This document shows, piece by piece, positions 38,001-47,441 of a DNA stretch of 64,000 bases (its first letter is position 1; each line of letters begins with the position of its first letter). The stretch spans positions 62,001-126,000 of the forward strand of contig NZ_FOUI01000008.1 of NCBI RefSeq assembly GCF_900114825.1. The letters run 5' to 3'. The notes beneath the pieces are model-generated. The model saw nothing but the letters and a program-made list of their open reading frames with translations. It did no database searches and was not told the DNA's origin. This DNA comes from Halopseudomonas yangmingensis (GTDB lineage Bacteria; Pseudomonadota; Gammaproteobacteria; Pseudomonadales; Pseudomonadaceae). A program made the position numbers and the translations under genes.

Positions 38001-39515
38001 ATGTTCAACCGGATCGGCGTCATCGGCGCCGGCGCCATGGGTCGCGGCATCGCCCAGCTGTTCGCCAGCAGCGGTGCTCAGGTACAACTGTTCGACACCC
38101 GCGCCGAGGCCATCGACGAAGCCCTCGCCTTCAACCGCAACCTGCTTGAACGCAACCTGGCCAAGGGCAAGCTGTCGCAACAGGACTTCGATGCCACAGT
38201 GGCGCGCATGCTCAAGGCCACCAGCCTGAGCGAGCTGAAGGACTGCGATCTGGTGATCGAGGCGATCGTCGAGCTGCTTGAGGTCAAGCAGAACCTGCTC
38301 CGCGACCTGGAAGCCATTGTCAGCGCCGATTGCCTGCTGGCGACCAACACCTCCTCACTCTCGGTGACCCGCATTGCCGCCGGCTGCCAGCGCCCCGAAC
38401 GGGTCGCCGGCTTCCACTTCTTCAATCCCGTACCACTGATGAAGATTGTAGAAGTGGTTCGCGGTTCACGCACCGAAGAGCGCTATATCGACGGGCTGGT
38501 GAAACTGGCCGAGCAGGCCGGTCACTTCGCGGTGATCACCCCGGACACCCCCGGCTTCCTGGTCAACCATGCCGGCCGTGCCTTTGGTACCGAAGCCCTG
38601 CGCATGCTCAGCGAAGGCGTTGCCACACCGCAGCAGATCGACCGCATCCTGCGTGATGGCCCGGGCTTTCGCATGGGACCCTTCGAGCTGTTCGACCTGA
38701 CCGGTCTGGATGTATCGCATGCAGTGATGGAATCGGTCTACGAACAGTTCTACCACGACCCGCGCTACACCCCGTCGTTCATCGCCGCCCAGCGGGTCGC
38801 CGCCGGTCTGCTGGGGCGCAAGACCGGTCAGGGCTTTTACCGCTATGAGGACGGCCAGAAAATCGAGCAGCCGGAATCGGCCGCCGCCACCGTGCTGATC
38901 AACCGGCCGTTCTGGCTGGACAGCCAGGATGCCGGGCTGCGCAATCAGGTCTCGGCGGTACTGAGCGCCGCCGGCGCCAGCCTGGAAAACGGCGCCGAGC
39001 CCAGCGCCAATGCCATCTGCCTGGTCACCCCGCTGGGCGAGGACTGCACCAATCTGGTCAGCCGCCTTGGCCTGCCGGCCGAGCGCACAGTGGCGCTGGA
39101 CTGCTTCGCCAGCTGGGACAAGCGCCGCGTGCTGATGCGCAACCCGGCAAGCAGCGCCGAGCTGGTCGCCCAGGCCCGTCAGGCGCTGGCTGCCGATGGT
39201 GTGCCGGTGGAGGTGATCAACGACTCGCCCGGTTTTGTCATCCAGCGGCTGATCGCCAGTGTGGTCAACCTTGGCTGCGAAATCGTGCAGAAGGGCATCA
39301 CAAGCCCGGACAGCATCGACCGCGCCATCCAGCTGGCGCTGGGCTACCCCAAGGGCCCGCTGGCCTTCGGCGAGCACTACGGCACGCCGCGCATCCTTGA
39401 GGTGCTGAACAACCTGCAGGCGGTGTATGGTGAGCCGCGCTACCGACCCAGCCCCTGGCTGCGCCGTCGCGTGCAGCTGAACCTGCCACTGACCACCCCG
39501 GATTCCCAGGAGTAA
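38001..39515 (+). CDS. 3-hydroxyacyl-CoA dehydrogenase (PaaH/PaaC-like)
   Basis: A 504-residue NAD-dependent dehydrogenase. ATG 38001 has AGGAG with 7 bp spacing; the in-frame ATG at 37995 is too close to that site. The Rossmann domain opens with IGVIGAGAMGRGIAQLFASS; catalytic His/Glu motifs are in VAGFHFFNPVPLMKIVEVV and DTPGFLVNHAGRAFGTEAL. Two C-terminal dehydrogenase domains are present, as in the roughly 500-residue PaaH type rather than the short or FadB forms. Role: oxidising 3-hydroxyacyl-CoA, perhaps 3-hydroxyadipyl-CoA given the thiolase 4 bp downstream. No other phenylacetate genes are in the window, so the pathway is not certain. Confidence 0.93.
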   Translation: MFNRIGVIGAGAMGRGIAQLFASSGAQVQLFDTRAEAIDEALAFNRNLLERNLAKGKLSQQDFDATVARMLKATSLSELKDCDLVIEAIVELLEVKQNLLRDLEAIVSADCLLATNTSSLSVTRIAAGCQRPERVAGFHFFNPVPLMKIVEVVRGSRTEERYIDGLVKLAEQAGHFAVITPDTPGFLVNHAGRAFGTEALRMLSEGVATPQQIDRILRDGPGFRMGPFELFDLTGLDVSHAVMESVYEQFYHDPRYTPSFIAAQRVAAGLLGRKTGQGFYRYEDGQKIEQPESAAATVLINRPFWLDSQDAGLRNQVSAVLSAAGASLENGAEPSANAICLVTPLGEDCTNLVSRLGLPAERTVALDCFASWDKRRVLMRNPASSAELVAQARQALAADGVPVEVINDSPGFVIQRLIASVVNLGCEIVQKGITSPDSIDRAIQLALGYPKGPLAFGEHYGTPRILEVLNNLQAVYGEPRYRPSPWLRRRVQLNLPLTTPDSQE

Positions 39516-39519
39516 TGCC

Positions 39520-40722
39520 ATGACAGCCTATATCTATGACGGTTTGCGCACCCCCTTTGGCCGCCACGCCGGCGCGCTGGCCAGCGTGCGCCCCGATGAC
39601 CTGCTGGCCGAAGTAATACGTGCGGTGGTCAGCCGCAATGCCTTCGAGCTGTCGGCCTACGAGGACGTGGTGATGGGCAACACCAACCAGGCCGGTGAGG
39701 ATGCGCGCAACCTGGCGCGTCACGCCGGTCTGCTGGCCGGTCTGCCGCCGCAGGTGGCCGGGGTCACGGTAAACCGCCTGTGCGGTTCGGGCCTGGCGGC
39801 CATTCTGGATGCCGCGCGGGCGGTCAAGGCCGGCGAAGGCGAGCTGTTCATCGCCGGCGGCGCCGAGAGCATGAGCCGTGCGCCCTTCGTCATCGCCAAG
39901 AGCGAAAGCCCCTACTCGCGGGAATTCCGCGCCTTCGACAGCACCATTGGCGCGCGCTTCCCGAATCCGAAGGTGGAAAAGCAATACGGTGACGACACCA
40001 TGCCGCAGACCGCCGACAACGTCGCCGCCGATCTGGGTATCAGCCGGGCCGAGGCCGATACCTATGCCGCGCGCAGTCAGGCGCTGTACGAGAAGGCGCG
40101 TGCCGAGGGTTTCTTCGACGCTGAAATCCACCCGGTTGAAGTCTCCCAGGGCCGCAAGAAACCGGCCAAACTGGTCGACAAGGACGAGCACCCGCGTCCC
40201 GACAGCGATCTGGCTGCACTGTCCGGCCTGCGTCCGCTGTTCGAGGGCGGTGTGGTTACCGCAGGCAACGCCTCGGGCGTGAATGATGGCGCTGCTGCGC
40301 TGATCCTTGGCAGCGAGGCGATCGGCCAGACGTATGGCGTCAAGCCGCGTGGGCGCATCCTTGCCGGTGCCGTGTCCGGTGTCGAGCCGCGGGTGATGGG
40401 TCTGGGTCCGGTGGAGGCCTGCAAGAAGGCGCTGGCACGTGCCGGCCTGAGCCTTGAGCAGATGGATGTGATCGAGATCAACGAGGCCTTTGCCTCGCAG
40501 GTACTGGGCTGCTGCAAGCAACTGGGCATCGCCTTCGACGATCAACGCCTGAACCCGAATGGCGGCGCCATCGCCGTCGGCCACCCGCTGGGCGCCTCCG
40601 GCGCGCGCCTGACCCTGACCGCCCTGCGCCAGCTGGAACGTACCGGCAAGCGCTATGCACTGGTCAGCCTGTGCATCGGTCTGGGCCAGGGTGTGGCGGC
40701 GGTGATCGAGCGGCTGGATTAA
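39520..40722 (+). CDS. Acetyl-CoA acyltransferase / 3-oxoadipyl-CoA thiolase family
   Basis: A 400-residue thiolase, the usual length for PcaF/PaaJ-type enzymes. Active-site Cys in VTVNRLCGSGLAAILDAA, GGAESMSRAPFVIAKSESPY, His in NPNGGAIAVGHPLGASGARL and the late Cys in LVSLCIGLGQGVAAVIERL. It cleaves 3-oxoacyl-CoA with CoA; a 3-oxoadipyl-CoA substrate is likely by length and motif but unproven. It is translationally close to the dehydrogenase (4 bp gap, AGGAG within the end of the upstream gene). Repeat copy F follows. Confidence 0.93.
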   Translation: MTAYIYDGLRTPFGRHAGALASVRPDDLLAEVIRAVVSRNAFELSAYEDVVMGNTNQAGEDARNLARHAGLLAGLPPQVAGVTVNRLCGSGLAAILDAARAVKAGEGELFIAGGAESMSRAPFVIAKSESPYSREFRAFDSTIGARFPNPKVEKQYGDDTMPQTADNVAADLGISRAEADTYAARSQALYEKARAEGFFDAEIHPVEVSQGRKKPAKLVDKDEHPRPDSDLAALSGLRPLFEGGVVTAGNASGVNDGAAALILGSEAIGQTYGVKPRGRILAGAVSGVEPRVMGLGPVEACKKALARAGLSLEQMDVIEINEAFASQVLGCCKQLGIAFDDQRLNPNGGAIAVGHPLGASGARLTLTALRQLERTGKRYALVSLCIGLGQGVAAVIERLD

Positions 40723-40767
40723 CGCTTATCAGGACTTTGAAGCACTGAACTAAACAAGTTCTGTGCA

Positions 40768-40877
40768 GGCTCGATTGCCAGTACCCGGTTCCTGACACGC
40801 CGCAAGTACATCCATGTAGGCTCGCGTCCAGCCATCCCTGGCTGGACACGGTCAGGAACCGGGTACTGGCAACCGAC
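40768..40877 (-). repeat. Structured intergenic repeat, copy F
   Basis: Read on the minus strand, a stem of 22 perfect pairs (40775-40796 with 40851-40872) with partly matching extensions encloses the family core: hairpin P2 of the second type (GTCCAGCCA-GGGA-TGGCTGGAC) and P3 TACA-TGGA-TGTA, then CTTGCGGCGTGTC. No clear GCTGATCAA-type ends are seen, so this is a shorter form. It sits in a 295 bp gap between the thiolase and a small membrane-protein gene; apart from it I see nothing definite in that gap. Confidence 0.75.
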
Positions 40878-41017
40878 CGGATGACTACCTTGCTGGCGTC
40901 AAGAAAAGCTTGAACGACTTCAATCCAAGCATTGGCGTCATCCAGCCTGAACTGGACCTTGTGACATTCAGCCTATAACCTTCAGGCTACCTCCCTAACC
41001 GCACGGCGATTATCCGC

Positions 41018-41314
41018 ATGCAGTCAAGCTCCAATCCCTTCGAATGGCTCGGCAGTGCCCTGGGTACGATTATCCGGGTGGTGCTGGACAGTCTGGTCTG
41101 GCTGTTCGAGATTCTCAGCAGTGCCAGCTCATCCTTCGTCAACGGTTTTGCCCGGGCACTGGGCGTGAGCAATGATCTGCTGACCATTGTCGCGGTGCTG
41201 CTCGGGCTGTTTCTGATCTACCTGGGCGTACGGCGCTTTCTGCGCAAGCGCTGGGTTGGTGGCGTCATCTGGGTGCTGCTTGGCCTCTGGCTGCTGAGTG
41301 CACTGATCCGCTGA
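41018..41314 (+). CDS. Small hypothetical membrane protein
   Basis: A 98-residue protein of unrecognised family. It has an amphipathic N-terminal region (FEWLGSALGTIIRVVLDSLV WLFEIL) and two strong transmembrane segments at about 54-70 (LLTIVAVLLGLFLIYLGV) and 80-97 (WVGGVIWVLLGLWLLSAL) with a positive RRFLRKRW turn between them, so both ends probably face outward and the loop is cytoplasmic. No clear ribosome site precedes the ATG. It is 42 bp upstream of the PEBP gene. Confidence 0.7.
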   Translation: MQSSSNPFEWLGSALGTIIRVVLDSLVWLFEILSSASSSFVNGFARALGVSNDLLTIVAVLLGLFLIYLGVRRFLRKRWVGGVIWVLLGLWLLSALIR

Positions 41315-41356
41315 ACCACGTCCCCTTACCTCAACCACCTACTGCAGGAGTCGACC

Positions 41357-41839
41357 ATGGGATTTGCCTTTAGCAACGACATGCAACTGAGCAGCAGTGC
41401 CTTTGCCGATGGTGCTGCGATTGATGCCAGGCACACCGGTGAAGGCGTTGATCTATCCCCGGCACTGAGCTGGGACAATCCGCCCGCTGGCACCAAGGGC
41501 TATGCGGTAATCTGCCACGACCCGGATGCACCGCTGATTTCCGCCAACGGCACCTACGGCTTCGTGCACTGGGTGCTGTACAACATCCCGGCTTCGGTCA
41601 ATGCATTGACCGAGGGCTGCGGCGATTTCACCCAGGGCAAGAACGACTTCGGCAAGCTGGGTTATAACGGTCCGCTGCCGCCGCCAGGCCATGGCCAGCA
41701 CCGTTACTATTTCTGGGTGATCGCGCTGGATGCCGAACTGGACCTGCCGGCCGGCCTGAGCCTGTGGCAACTGCTGGAGAAGATCGAGCCGCACGCGCGG
41801 GCGATGAACCGTCTGGTCGGCACCTACCAGCGCGGTTGA
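41357..41839 (+). CDS. YbhB/YbcL family (PEBP, Raf-kinase-inhibitor-like) protein
   Basis: A 160-residue PEBP-fold protein without a signal peptide, so cytoplasmic. Family motifs: GVDLSPALSWDNPPAGTKGY, CHDPDAP anion-binding site, GFVHWVLYNIP and GPLPPPGHGQHRYYFWVIAL. The bacterial family has no firm function; ligand binding is assumed from the conserved pocket. A TGCAGGAG ribosome site lies before the ATG at 41357. Confidence 0.93.
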   Translation: MGFAFSNDMQLSSSAFADGAAIDARHTGEGVDLSPALSWDNPPAGTKGYAVICHDPDAPLISANGTYGFVHWVLYNIPASVNALTEGCGDFTQGKNDFGKLGYNGPLPPPGHGQHRYYFWVIALDAELDLPAGLSLWQLLEKIEPHARAMNRLVGTYQRG

Positions 41840-41920
41840 GGCTATTCAGGCGTCTGGACAACCCGACAACGGATCACTCGTTATCGGGTTTGCCCATGGC
41901 TGACTGGATCAGCACACCCT

Positions 41921-43366
41921 TCACTGCCCGGCAATCCGCTGGTGCAGCTGGCGTGACAGTTGTGCCAGGCGCTCCCCTAGCTGGCTGAGTTCCTGCTGCG
42001 CCGACAGCAACTCGCCGCTGGCCTGGCGCTGTCGCTGGGTTGCCGCACGTTGCTGACCGCTGAACTCACGCACTTCAATCAACTGGCCGTGGGCCATGTC
42101 GAGCTCCTGCTGCTGGCCGGCAATCGCCTCGGCCAGGATCCGGGTCACATCGGCATTGGCCTGCAACGCAGCACCGGCGCTGGCTACCTGGGTAACCCCG
42201 GTGGCCACCGTGGCATGCGATTCGCCCAGCACCTGCTGCACGGTATCAGCGGTCTGGTTGCTGCGCTGTGACAAGTTGCGCACCTCGTCGGCAACTACCG
42301 CAAAACCACGGCCCTGCTCACCGGCACGCGCCGCCTCGATGGCCGCGTTGAGTGCCAGCAGGTTGGTCTGCTGGGCAATCGCGCTGATCATCTGCATCGA
42401 CTCGTCGATCCGCTGGTTGCTCTGACGAATCGCCTGCATGCTGGCCTCGGCCTCGTTCATCTGGCTGGCGCACTGCTGGATCTGCCGACTGCTGTCGCCG
42501 GTCTGGCGGTTCAGCTGCTGCATCTGTGTAGCGCTCTGCGCCAGCTGGTTCAGCACCTGTTCCACCGACTGATCAAGCAACTGCATGGTCTCGGCCTGCT
42601 GGCTGCTGTCGGCATCAATCGCCTCGCAGCGCTGACGCACACCAGCCAGAGTCTGTTCCAGCTGGGCGGCCATCTGCAGCAAATTGCCCGCGCTGTCGCG
42701 CACCTCGTCCACCAACAGCTCCAGCTGCTGCTCCTTGAGCACCACCTGCTCACTGGATGAACGCGCTTCCTGAACGCTTTGTTCGGCCTCTGCCAGCGCC
42801 AGATTGCGTTGGCGCGCGTTGAACCACTGGGCTACCCAGACCGTCAGCAGCGGCAACAGGAAACCCGAATAGGTATTGATCATGTCGTCCTTCGGGCTCA
42901 GTTCAAACATTGGCATTGCTGCGCCACTGCGATCCAGCCGGATCAACCAGATCATGAAAATCGCCGAGATCACCGCCCAGAACACTCCGCTTCGCGGGCT
43001 GACCAGCAAATAGGCAAGCACGATCAGCACTGCCGGCCAGTAAATGTGCGCCGACTGCAGTCCGCCCAGCTGATAGACCAGTGACAGGCCGTAACTGAAG
43101 GCAAATACCAGATAGACGTTACTGATCATCTCCAGACTGAGCCGGCCGCTGCGCAGTAATAACAGAACCACCACAGTGCCAGACCCCAGAAACAGCGAGC
43201 CGGTAGCCAGAGCATCGTTGCCCAGCCGGCCCCACTTGATCCCGCTATAAACAGCTATCAAAAGGCTGAGAAGTGAGGAAAAAACAATGATGCGTGCGAG
43301 CATCAGCTCCGATGGCCGCACTATGGAGGGAGGAATGAAGAGTCCAAAGAAGCCCTGCTGCTGCAT
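41921..43366 (-). CDS. Methyl-accepting chemotaxis protein with N-terminal multi-helix membrane domain
   Basis: A 481-residue chemoreceptor from ATG 43366 ([20 protein letters not shown]), which has GGGGA upstream; a TTG/CTG-type extension to 43411 is less likely. Unlike classical receptors it has about six transmembrane helices in the first 180 residues and no periplasmic sensor loop of note. A coiled coil follows, then a signalling domain with [20 protein letters not shown] and [20 protein letters not shown]. The sensed signal is probably within or near the membrane. The gene is monocistronic here; 212 bp upstream of its start separate it from the oxidoreductase gene and hold no gene. Confidence 0.9.
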   Translation of the reverse strand: MQQQGFFGLFIPPSIVRPSELMLARIIVFSSLLSLLIAVYSGIKWGRLGNDALATGSLFLGSGTVVVLLLLRSGRLSLEMISNVYLVFAFSYGLSLVYQLGGLQSAHIYWPAVLIVLAYLLVSPRSGVFWAVISAIFMIWLIRLDRSGAAMPMFELSPKDDMINTYSGFLLPLLTVWVAQWFNARQRNLALAEAEQSVQEARSSSEQVVLKEQQLELLVDEVRDSAGNLLQMAAQLEQTLAGVRQRCEAIDADSSQQAETMQLLDQSVEQVLNQLAQSATQMQQLNRQTGDSSRQIQQCASQMNEAEASMQAIRQSNQRIDESMQMISAIAQQTNLLALNAAIEAARAGEQGRGFAVVADEVRNLSQRSNQTADTVQQVLGESHATVATGVTQVASAGAALQANADVTRILAEAIAGQQQELDMAHGQLIEVREFSGQQRAATQRQRQASGELLSAQQELSQLGERLAQLSRQLHQRIAGQ

Positions 43367-43578
43367 ACCGCTATCCCCGCTGTGGCGTTCGGTGCAGGCG
43401 GTAAAAAGCATACCCCCTTCCGGACTGATTGTTTGGTGCCAGTATCGACAAAATCAGGACTGTCTCTAAGCGTCAAAAATGACATTTAATAAGACAAAGG
43501 CGTCATACCAGCAGAAAACCCGACAAAGATAAGGCTGTGTCGGCAAATACCGCATGGGGTAGTCAGGACAGTCGGGGA

Positions 43579-44877
43579 CTACAGCAACTCACGCAGCCTG
43601 TGCCAGAGCATACCCAGCGCCAGAAACTGCGAGCGGAACAGCCGCCCACCCGGGAAGGTCAGGTGCGGCACCCGGGCAAACAGCTCGAAGCCACCGCCAG
43701 CCTGCCCGGTGATGGCTTCGGCCAGCAAACGGGCCGCCAGATGGGTGGCATTCACCCCGTGTCCGGAATAGGCCTGGGCATAGAACACATTCGGCTGTTG
43801 CGGCAACTGGCCGATCTGCGGCAGCCGGTTGGCGCCAATACCGATCATGCCGCCCCACTGGTAGTCGATGCGTACATCCGCCAGCTGCGGGAACACCTTG
43901 AGCATCTTCGGCCGCATATAGCCGGCGATGTCTGCCGGATCGCGTCCCGAATAGTGACAGGCGCCGCCAAACAGCAGGCGCCCGTCAGCCGACAGACGGT
44001 AATAATCCAACGCCACCCGCTGGTCACACAGCGCCATATTCTGCGGAATCAGGCTTCGCGCCCGCGCCGCGCCAAGCGGCTCGGTGGCGACGATATAGCT
44101 GCCGGCCGGCAGCACCTTACCGCCCAGCTGCGGCTGCAGATCCTGAAGGTAGGCATTGCAACCAATCACCAGTTGCTTGGCCAACACACAGCCGCCGGCA
44201 GTATGCACCCGCACTGTCGGGCCATAGTCAATCGCCGTCACCAGCGACTGCTCGAACAACCGCACCCCCAGTTGCTGCGCCACCCGCGCCTCACCCAGTG
44301 CCAGCTTCAGCGGGTGCAGGTGCCCGGACCCCATATCGATCAGACCGCCCACATAGGCCTGCGAACCAACCACCTGATGCATATCCTCGCGATCCAGAAG
44401 TCGCAGCTCGGCCTGATAACCCAGACCGCGCAAATCCTCCAGCTCCTCGCGAAAGCCCTGCAGATGCTGCGGCTTGTTGGCCAGGTCGCAGTAGCCCCAG
44501 ACCAGATCGCAATCGAGGGCATGCTGCTCGATCCGCCGGCGTACTATCTGCACCGCCTCCAGGCCCATCTGCTTGAAGGCCAGCACCCCCTCACGCCCAA
44601 CTACCGGCTCGAACCGCTCAACATCGTGGCCGACCCCGCGAATCAGCTGGCCGCCATTGCGCCCACTGGCCCCCCAACCAATTCGCCGGCCCTCCAGCAA
44701 CACCACCGACAGCCCGCGCTCAGCCAGCTCAATGGCGGTATTCAAGCCGGTAAAACCACCGCCAATGATGCACACATCCGCCTGCTGCTCGCCGGCCAGT
44801 GCCGGCAGGGGGTCGGGCAGCTGGACGCTGGCGGCATACCAGGAAGGGGCGTGGTGCTCTGAGTGACTGGCGGGCAT
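43579..44877 (-). CDS. FAD-dependent oxidoreductase, PuuB/PauB-like (gamma-glutamylputrescine oxidase type)
   Basis: A 432-residue DAO-superfamily flavoenzyme from ATG 44877 (an in-frame TTG at 44895 is the alternative). FAD-binding ADVCIIGGGFTGLNTAIELA, GWGASGRNGGQLIRGVGHDV and the C-terminal YAQAYSGHGVNATHLAARLL are intact. Relatives oxidise gamma-glutamylated polyamines or related amines. The gene next to the dadR homologue in P. aeruginosa is of the same kind, and a PauR/PuuR-type regulator lies 4 kb away here, so a polyamine role is a reasonable inference. It is 48 bp downstream of dadR on the same strand. Confidence 0.88.
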   Translation of the reverse strand: MPASHSEHHAPSWYAASVQLPDPLPALAGEQQADVCIIGGGFTGLNTAIELAERGLSVVLLEGRRIGWGASGRNGGQLIRGVGHDVERFEPVVGREGVLAFKQMGLEAVQIVRRRIEQHALDCDLVWGYCDLANKPQHLQGFREELEDLRGLGYQAELRLLDREDMHQVVGSQAYVGGLIDMGSGHLHPLKLALGEARVAQQLGVRLFEQSLVTAIDYGPTVRVHTAGGCVLAKQLVIGCNAYLQDLQPQLGGKVLPAGSYIVATEPLGAARARSLIPQNMALCDQRVALDYYRLSADGRLLFGGACHYSGRDPADIAGYMRPKMLKVFPQLADVRIDYQWGGMIGIGANRLPQIGQLPQQPNVFYAQAYSGHGVNATHLAARLLAEAITGQAGGGFELFARVPHLTFPGGRLFRSQFLALGMLWHRLRELL

Positions 44878-44925
44878 GGGGCTACCTGTTTGCAAATATC
44901 AACAGTGTGTCAATGAAATTTGACA

Positions 44926-45432
44926 TCAGGATACCCGCTGATTCTCGTCCGGTACAGGCAACTCAAGGGTTTCGCGAATTTCCTCCATGACGATATAGCT
45001 CTTCGACTCGCGCACCCCGGGTAGCTTCAGCAGAATATCGCCAAGCAGCTCACGGTAGGCGGCCATCTCGGAAATCCGCGCCTTGATCAGGTAATCGAAA
45101 TCGCCTGACACCAAATGACACTCCAGCAGGTGTGGCAAGCGGGTTACCGCGCGGCGAAACTCGTCAAAGATATCCGCCGACTTGGACATCAGGCTGATCT
45201 CGACAAATACCAGCAGGTTGGCCTCTAGCTTCTGCGGATTCAGCCGGGCGGTGTAACCAAGAATAAACTTTTCCCGCTCCAGCCGGCGCACCCGTTCCAT
45301 GCACGGAGTGGTCGACAGCCCGACCCGCTCACCCAGTTCAACCCAGGAAATCCGCCCCTCGCGCTGCAGGATGCGCAGTATCTGGCGGTCAATACGATCC
45401 AGCTCGCGACTGGAGGCTCTGCGGGTTTTCAT
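44926..45432 (-). CDS. dadR: Lrp/AsnC family regulator, DadR-like
   Basis: A 168-residue Lrp-family protein: helix-turn-helix (LDRIDRQILRILQREGRISW, SWVELGERVGLSTTPCMERV) then a RAM ligand-binding domain (LLVFVEISLMSKSADIFDEF, LVSGDFDYLIKARISEMAAY). It is divergent from dadA across 323 bp, the expected arrangement for DadR, which activates dadAX in response to alanine. The intergenic region holds repeat copy B, and a hairpin at the dadA ribosome site. Confidence 0.9.
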   Translation of the reverse strand: MKTRRASSRELDRIDRQILRILQREGRISWVELGERVGLSTTPCMERVRRLEREKFILGYTARLNPQKLEANLLVFVEISLMSKSADIFDEFRRAVTRLPHLLECHLVSGDFDYLIKARISEMAAYRELLGDILLKLPGVRESKSYIVMEEIRETLELPVPDENQRVS

Positions 45433-45546
45433 GGGATTTCACCAGCGATTGAATATTTACCGGAAGAATAGCCAAGAATGCTCTTATAAACGGGAAATTG
45501 CACTGGCTGTGTGCTTTTACAATGGAGATATCGTCCTCCAAGGCTT

Positions 45547-45706
45547 GCTGATCAATTGCAGAGATATTCAGGGGCGCGGTAACCGGTGACCTGTTCAGGA
45601 CCGTCGATGCCCTGGATGGGCATCGCCGAGCGTACAGGGATGTATTTACAGCGTGTCCTGAACAGGTCACCGGTTGCTGCGCTTGCACACAACCGAATTG
45701 ATCAGC
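45547..45706 (+). repeat. Structured intergenic repeat, copy B (160 bp, terminal inverted repeats)
   Basis: Same length as copy A. Ends are an 11 bp perfect inverted pair, GCTGATCAATT and AATTGATCAGC. The inner stem is 21 of 21 pairs (45581-45601 with 45655-45675). P2 is CGATGCCC/GGGCATCG around TGGAT, P3 is TACA-GGGA-TGTA. Compared with copy A, several stem bases differ on one arm and the partner arm carries the complementary change. It lies in the dadR-dadA gap and, if the dadA promoter is nearer dadR, would be transcribed as part of the dadA leader. Confidence 0.82.
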
Positions 45707-45726
45707 ATGCCCTGGATAACACACAG

Positions 45727-45747
45727 GCACGGCCAACCGTGCGGGAG
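45727..45747 (+). promoter_or_regulatory. Hairpin abutting the dadA ribosome binding site
   Basis: GCACGG-CCAA-CCGTGC (45727-45742) forms a six-pair GC-rich hairpin immediately followed by the Shine-Dalgarno GGGAG (45743-45747), with the dadA ATG 8 bp further on. Coaxial or partial extension could limit ribosome access. This is a visual prediction only. Confidence 0.4.
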
Positions 45748-45755
45748 CAGCAGTC

Positions 45756-47054
45756 ATGCAGGTTATGGTTCTTGGTGGCGGCGTCATCGGCATCACCAGC
45801 GCCTGGTATCTGGCCAAGGCCGGACATCAGGTCACCCTGATCGAACGCCAGGCCGGCCCGGCACTGGAAACCAGCCACGCCAACGCCGGCATGATCTCAC
45901 CCGGCTATTCGACCCCCTGGGCCGCCCCCGGCATCCCGCTGAAAGCCATCAAATGGCTGCTGTCGCGTCATGCCCCGCTGGCCATTCGCCCGACCACCGA
46001 CCCGGCACAATACCGCTGGATGCTGCAAATGCTCGGCAATTGCAACCAGGCCCATTACGCGCGCAACAAGGAACGCCTGCTGCGGCTGGCCAGCTACAGC
46101 CGCGACTGCCTGCAGCAACTGCGTGAAGACACCGGCATTGACTATGAACAACGCCAGCTCGGCACCCTGCAGCTGTTCCGCAGCCAGCAGCAACTGGACG
46201 CCGCCGCCCGCGATCTGGCCGTGCTGGAAGACTGCGGCATACCCTATGAGCTGCTTGATGTGGCCGGCTGTACACAGGTCGAACCGGGGCTGGCCGCCAG
46301 CCGGGTGTCACTGGCCGGCGGCTTGCGCCTGCCCCGCGACGAAACCGGCGACTGCTATCTGTTCACCACTCGGCTGGCCGAGCAGTGCCGCGCGCTGGGC
46401 GTGGAGTTTCGCTACAACAGCCGGATTCAGTCGCTGACCGAAGACGGCCAGAGAATCACCGGGGTGCGTGTCGATGACCGACTGCTGCAGGCCGATGCTG
46501 TGGTGCTGGCGCTCGGCAGTTATTCACCGCAACTGCTGGCTCCGCTGGGCATGCATCTGCCGGTATATCCGGTGAAGGGCTACTCGCTGACCCTGCCGGT
46601 GGCAAATGCTGGCATGGCACCGCAATCCACGGTGATGGATGAAAGCTACAAGGTGGCGGTGACCCGCTTTGCCGAACGGGTACGGGTCGGCGGCATGGCC
46701 GAACTGGCCGGCTTTGATGCGACCCTGCGGCCGGCACGCCGGGCAACCCTGGAAAAGGTGGTGAATGAGCTGTTCCCGCTGGCCGGCGATGCCGGGCAGG
46801 CAGAGTTCTGGTGCGGCTTCCGCCCGATGACCCCGGACAGCACGCCGGTAGTCGGCAGCACCCGCTTGCGCAACCTGTTCCTCAACACTGGCCACGGCAC
46901 CCTCGGCTGGACCATGGCCTGCGGTTCCGGGCAATTGCTGGCCGACCTGCTGGACGGCCGCCGCCCGGCCATCCGCCATCTGGATCTGGGCATCAGCCGC
47001 TATGCGCGCCAGCCGGCAACGGCGCTACCGAAACGGCCATTGTCGGCACACTGA
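45756..47054 (+). CDS. dadA: D-amino acid dehydrogenase small subunit DadA
   Basis: A 432-residue membrane-associated flavoenzyme that deaminates D-alanine and other D-amino acids, passing electrons to the respiratory chain. FAD motif [40 protein letters not shown], the substrate-side [17 protein letters not shown] and the C-terminal [20 protein letters not shown] are typical; the length equals the usual family length. It pairs with alanine racemase DadX downstream for L-alanine catabolism, but the two are separated by 387 bp holding two repeat copies, much more than in a tight operon. Confidence 0.97.
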   Translation: MQVMVLGGGVIGITSAWYLAKAGHQVTLIERQAGPALETSHANAGMISPGYSTPWAAPGIPLKAIKWLLSRHAPLAIRPTTDPAQYRWMLQMLGNCNQAHYARNKERLLRLASYSRDCLQQLREDTGIDYEQRQLGTLQLFRSQQQLDAAARDLAVLEDCGIPYELLDVAGCTQVEPGLAASRVSLAGGLRLPRDETGDCYLFTTRLAEQCRALGVEFRYNSRIQSLTEDGQRITGVRVDDRLLQADAVVLALGSYSPQLLAPLGMHLPVYPVKGYSLTLPVANAGMAPQSTVMDESYKVAVTRFAERVRVGGMAELAGFDATLRPARRATLEKVVNELFPLAGDAGQAEFWCGFRPMTPDSTPVVGSTRLRNLFLNTGHGTLGWTMACGSGQLLADLLDGRRPAIRHLDLGISRYARQPATALPKRPLSAH

Positions 47055-47082
47055 AAACATGCCTACAGGCAACACGGAGTGA

Positions 47083-47201
47083 GGCAGCTCGATTGCCGAT
47101 GGCGGGTGCCGGACCGTGTCCAGCCAGGGATGGCTGGACACGAGCCTACAGGGACGTACTTGCGGCGTGTCCGGAACCTGCCATCGGCAATCGAGCTCGC
47201 C
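47083..47201 (+). repeat. Structured intergenic repeat, copy C
   Basis: A stem of about 32 pairs (47083-47114 with 47169-47201, two mismatches and one bulge) encloses P2 of the second type (GTGTCCAGCCA-GGGA-TGGCTGGACAC) and P3 TACA-GGGA-CGTA, then CTTGCGGCGTGTCC. The stem sequence is unlike copies A, B, D and E but shares TTGCC with F. No separate terminal inverted repeat is seen. It starts 28 bp after the dadA stop. Confidence 0.78.
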
Positions 47202-47210
47202 AGGGCAACA

Positions 47211-47358
47211 CTGATCAAATAGCTTCTGCGACAACCGGTTCCCCGTTCTGGACACGCTGTAAATACATCCCTGTAAGCTCGGCGATGCCCGTCCAGGGCA
47301 TCGACGGTCCAGAACGGGGCACCGGTCGTCGCGTTCCTGATACCAGTGAGTTTGATCC
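47211..47358 (-). repeat. Structured intergenic repeat, copy D (near full length, inverted)
   Basis: Read on the minus strand it matches copies A and B: ends related to GGATCAAA and ATTTGATCAG, an inner stem of 23 of 25 pairs (47229-47253 with 47307-47331), P2 CGATGCCC/GGGCATCG around TGGAC and P3 TACA-GGGA-TGTA. It begins only 9 bp after copy C and points the opposite way. Copies C and D together fill most of the 387 bp dadA-dadX gap; the remaining 83 bp before dadX shows no clear promoter. Confidence 0.78.
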
Positions 47359-47441
47359 GTGTTATCCCAAGTAACAGCCCTCCCCGAACCCTTGCCGGTC
47401 TGCTAGGCTGGCAGCCTTCAACGCCCCGGTGAACCTGCCCC

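Noticed and set aside
43537-44862. 441-codon plus-strand frame
   Set aside because: Antisense to the FAD oxidoreductase, which has an intact FAD motif and C-terminal family motif.
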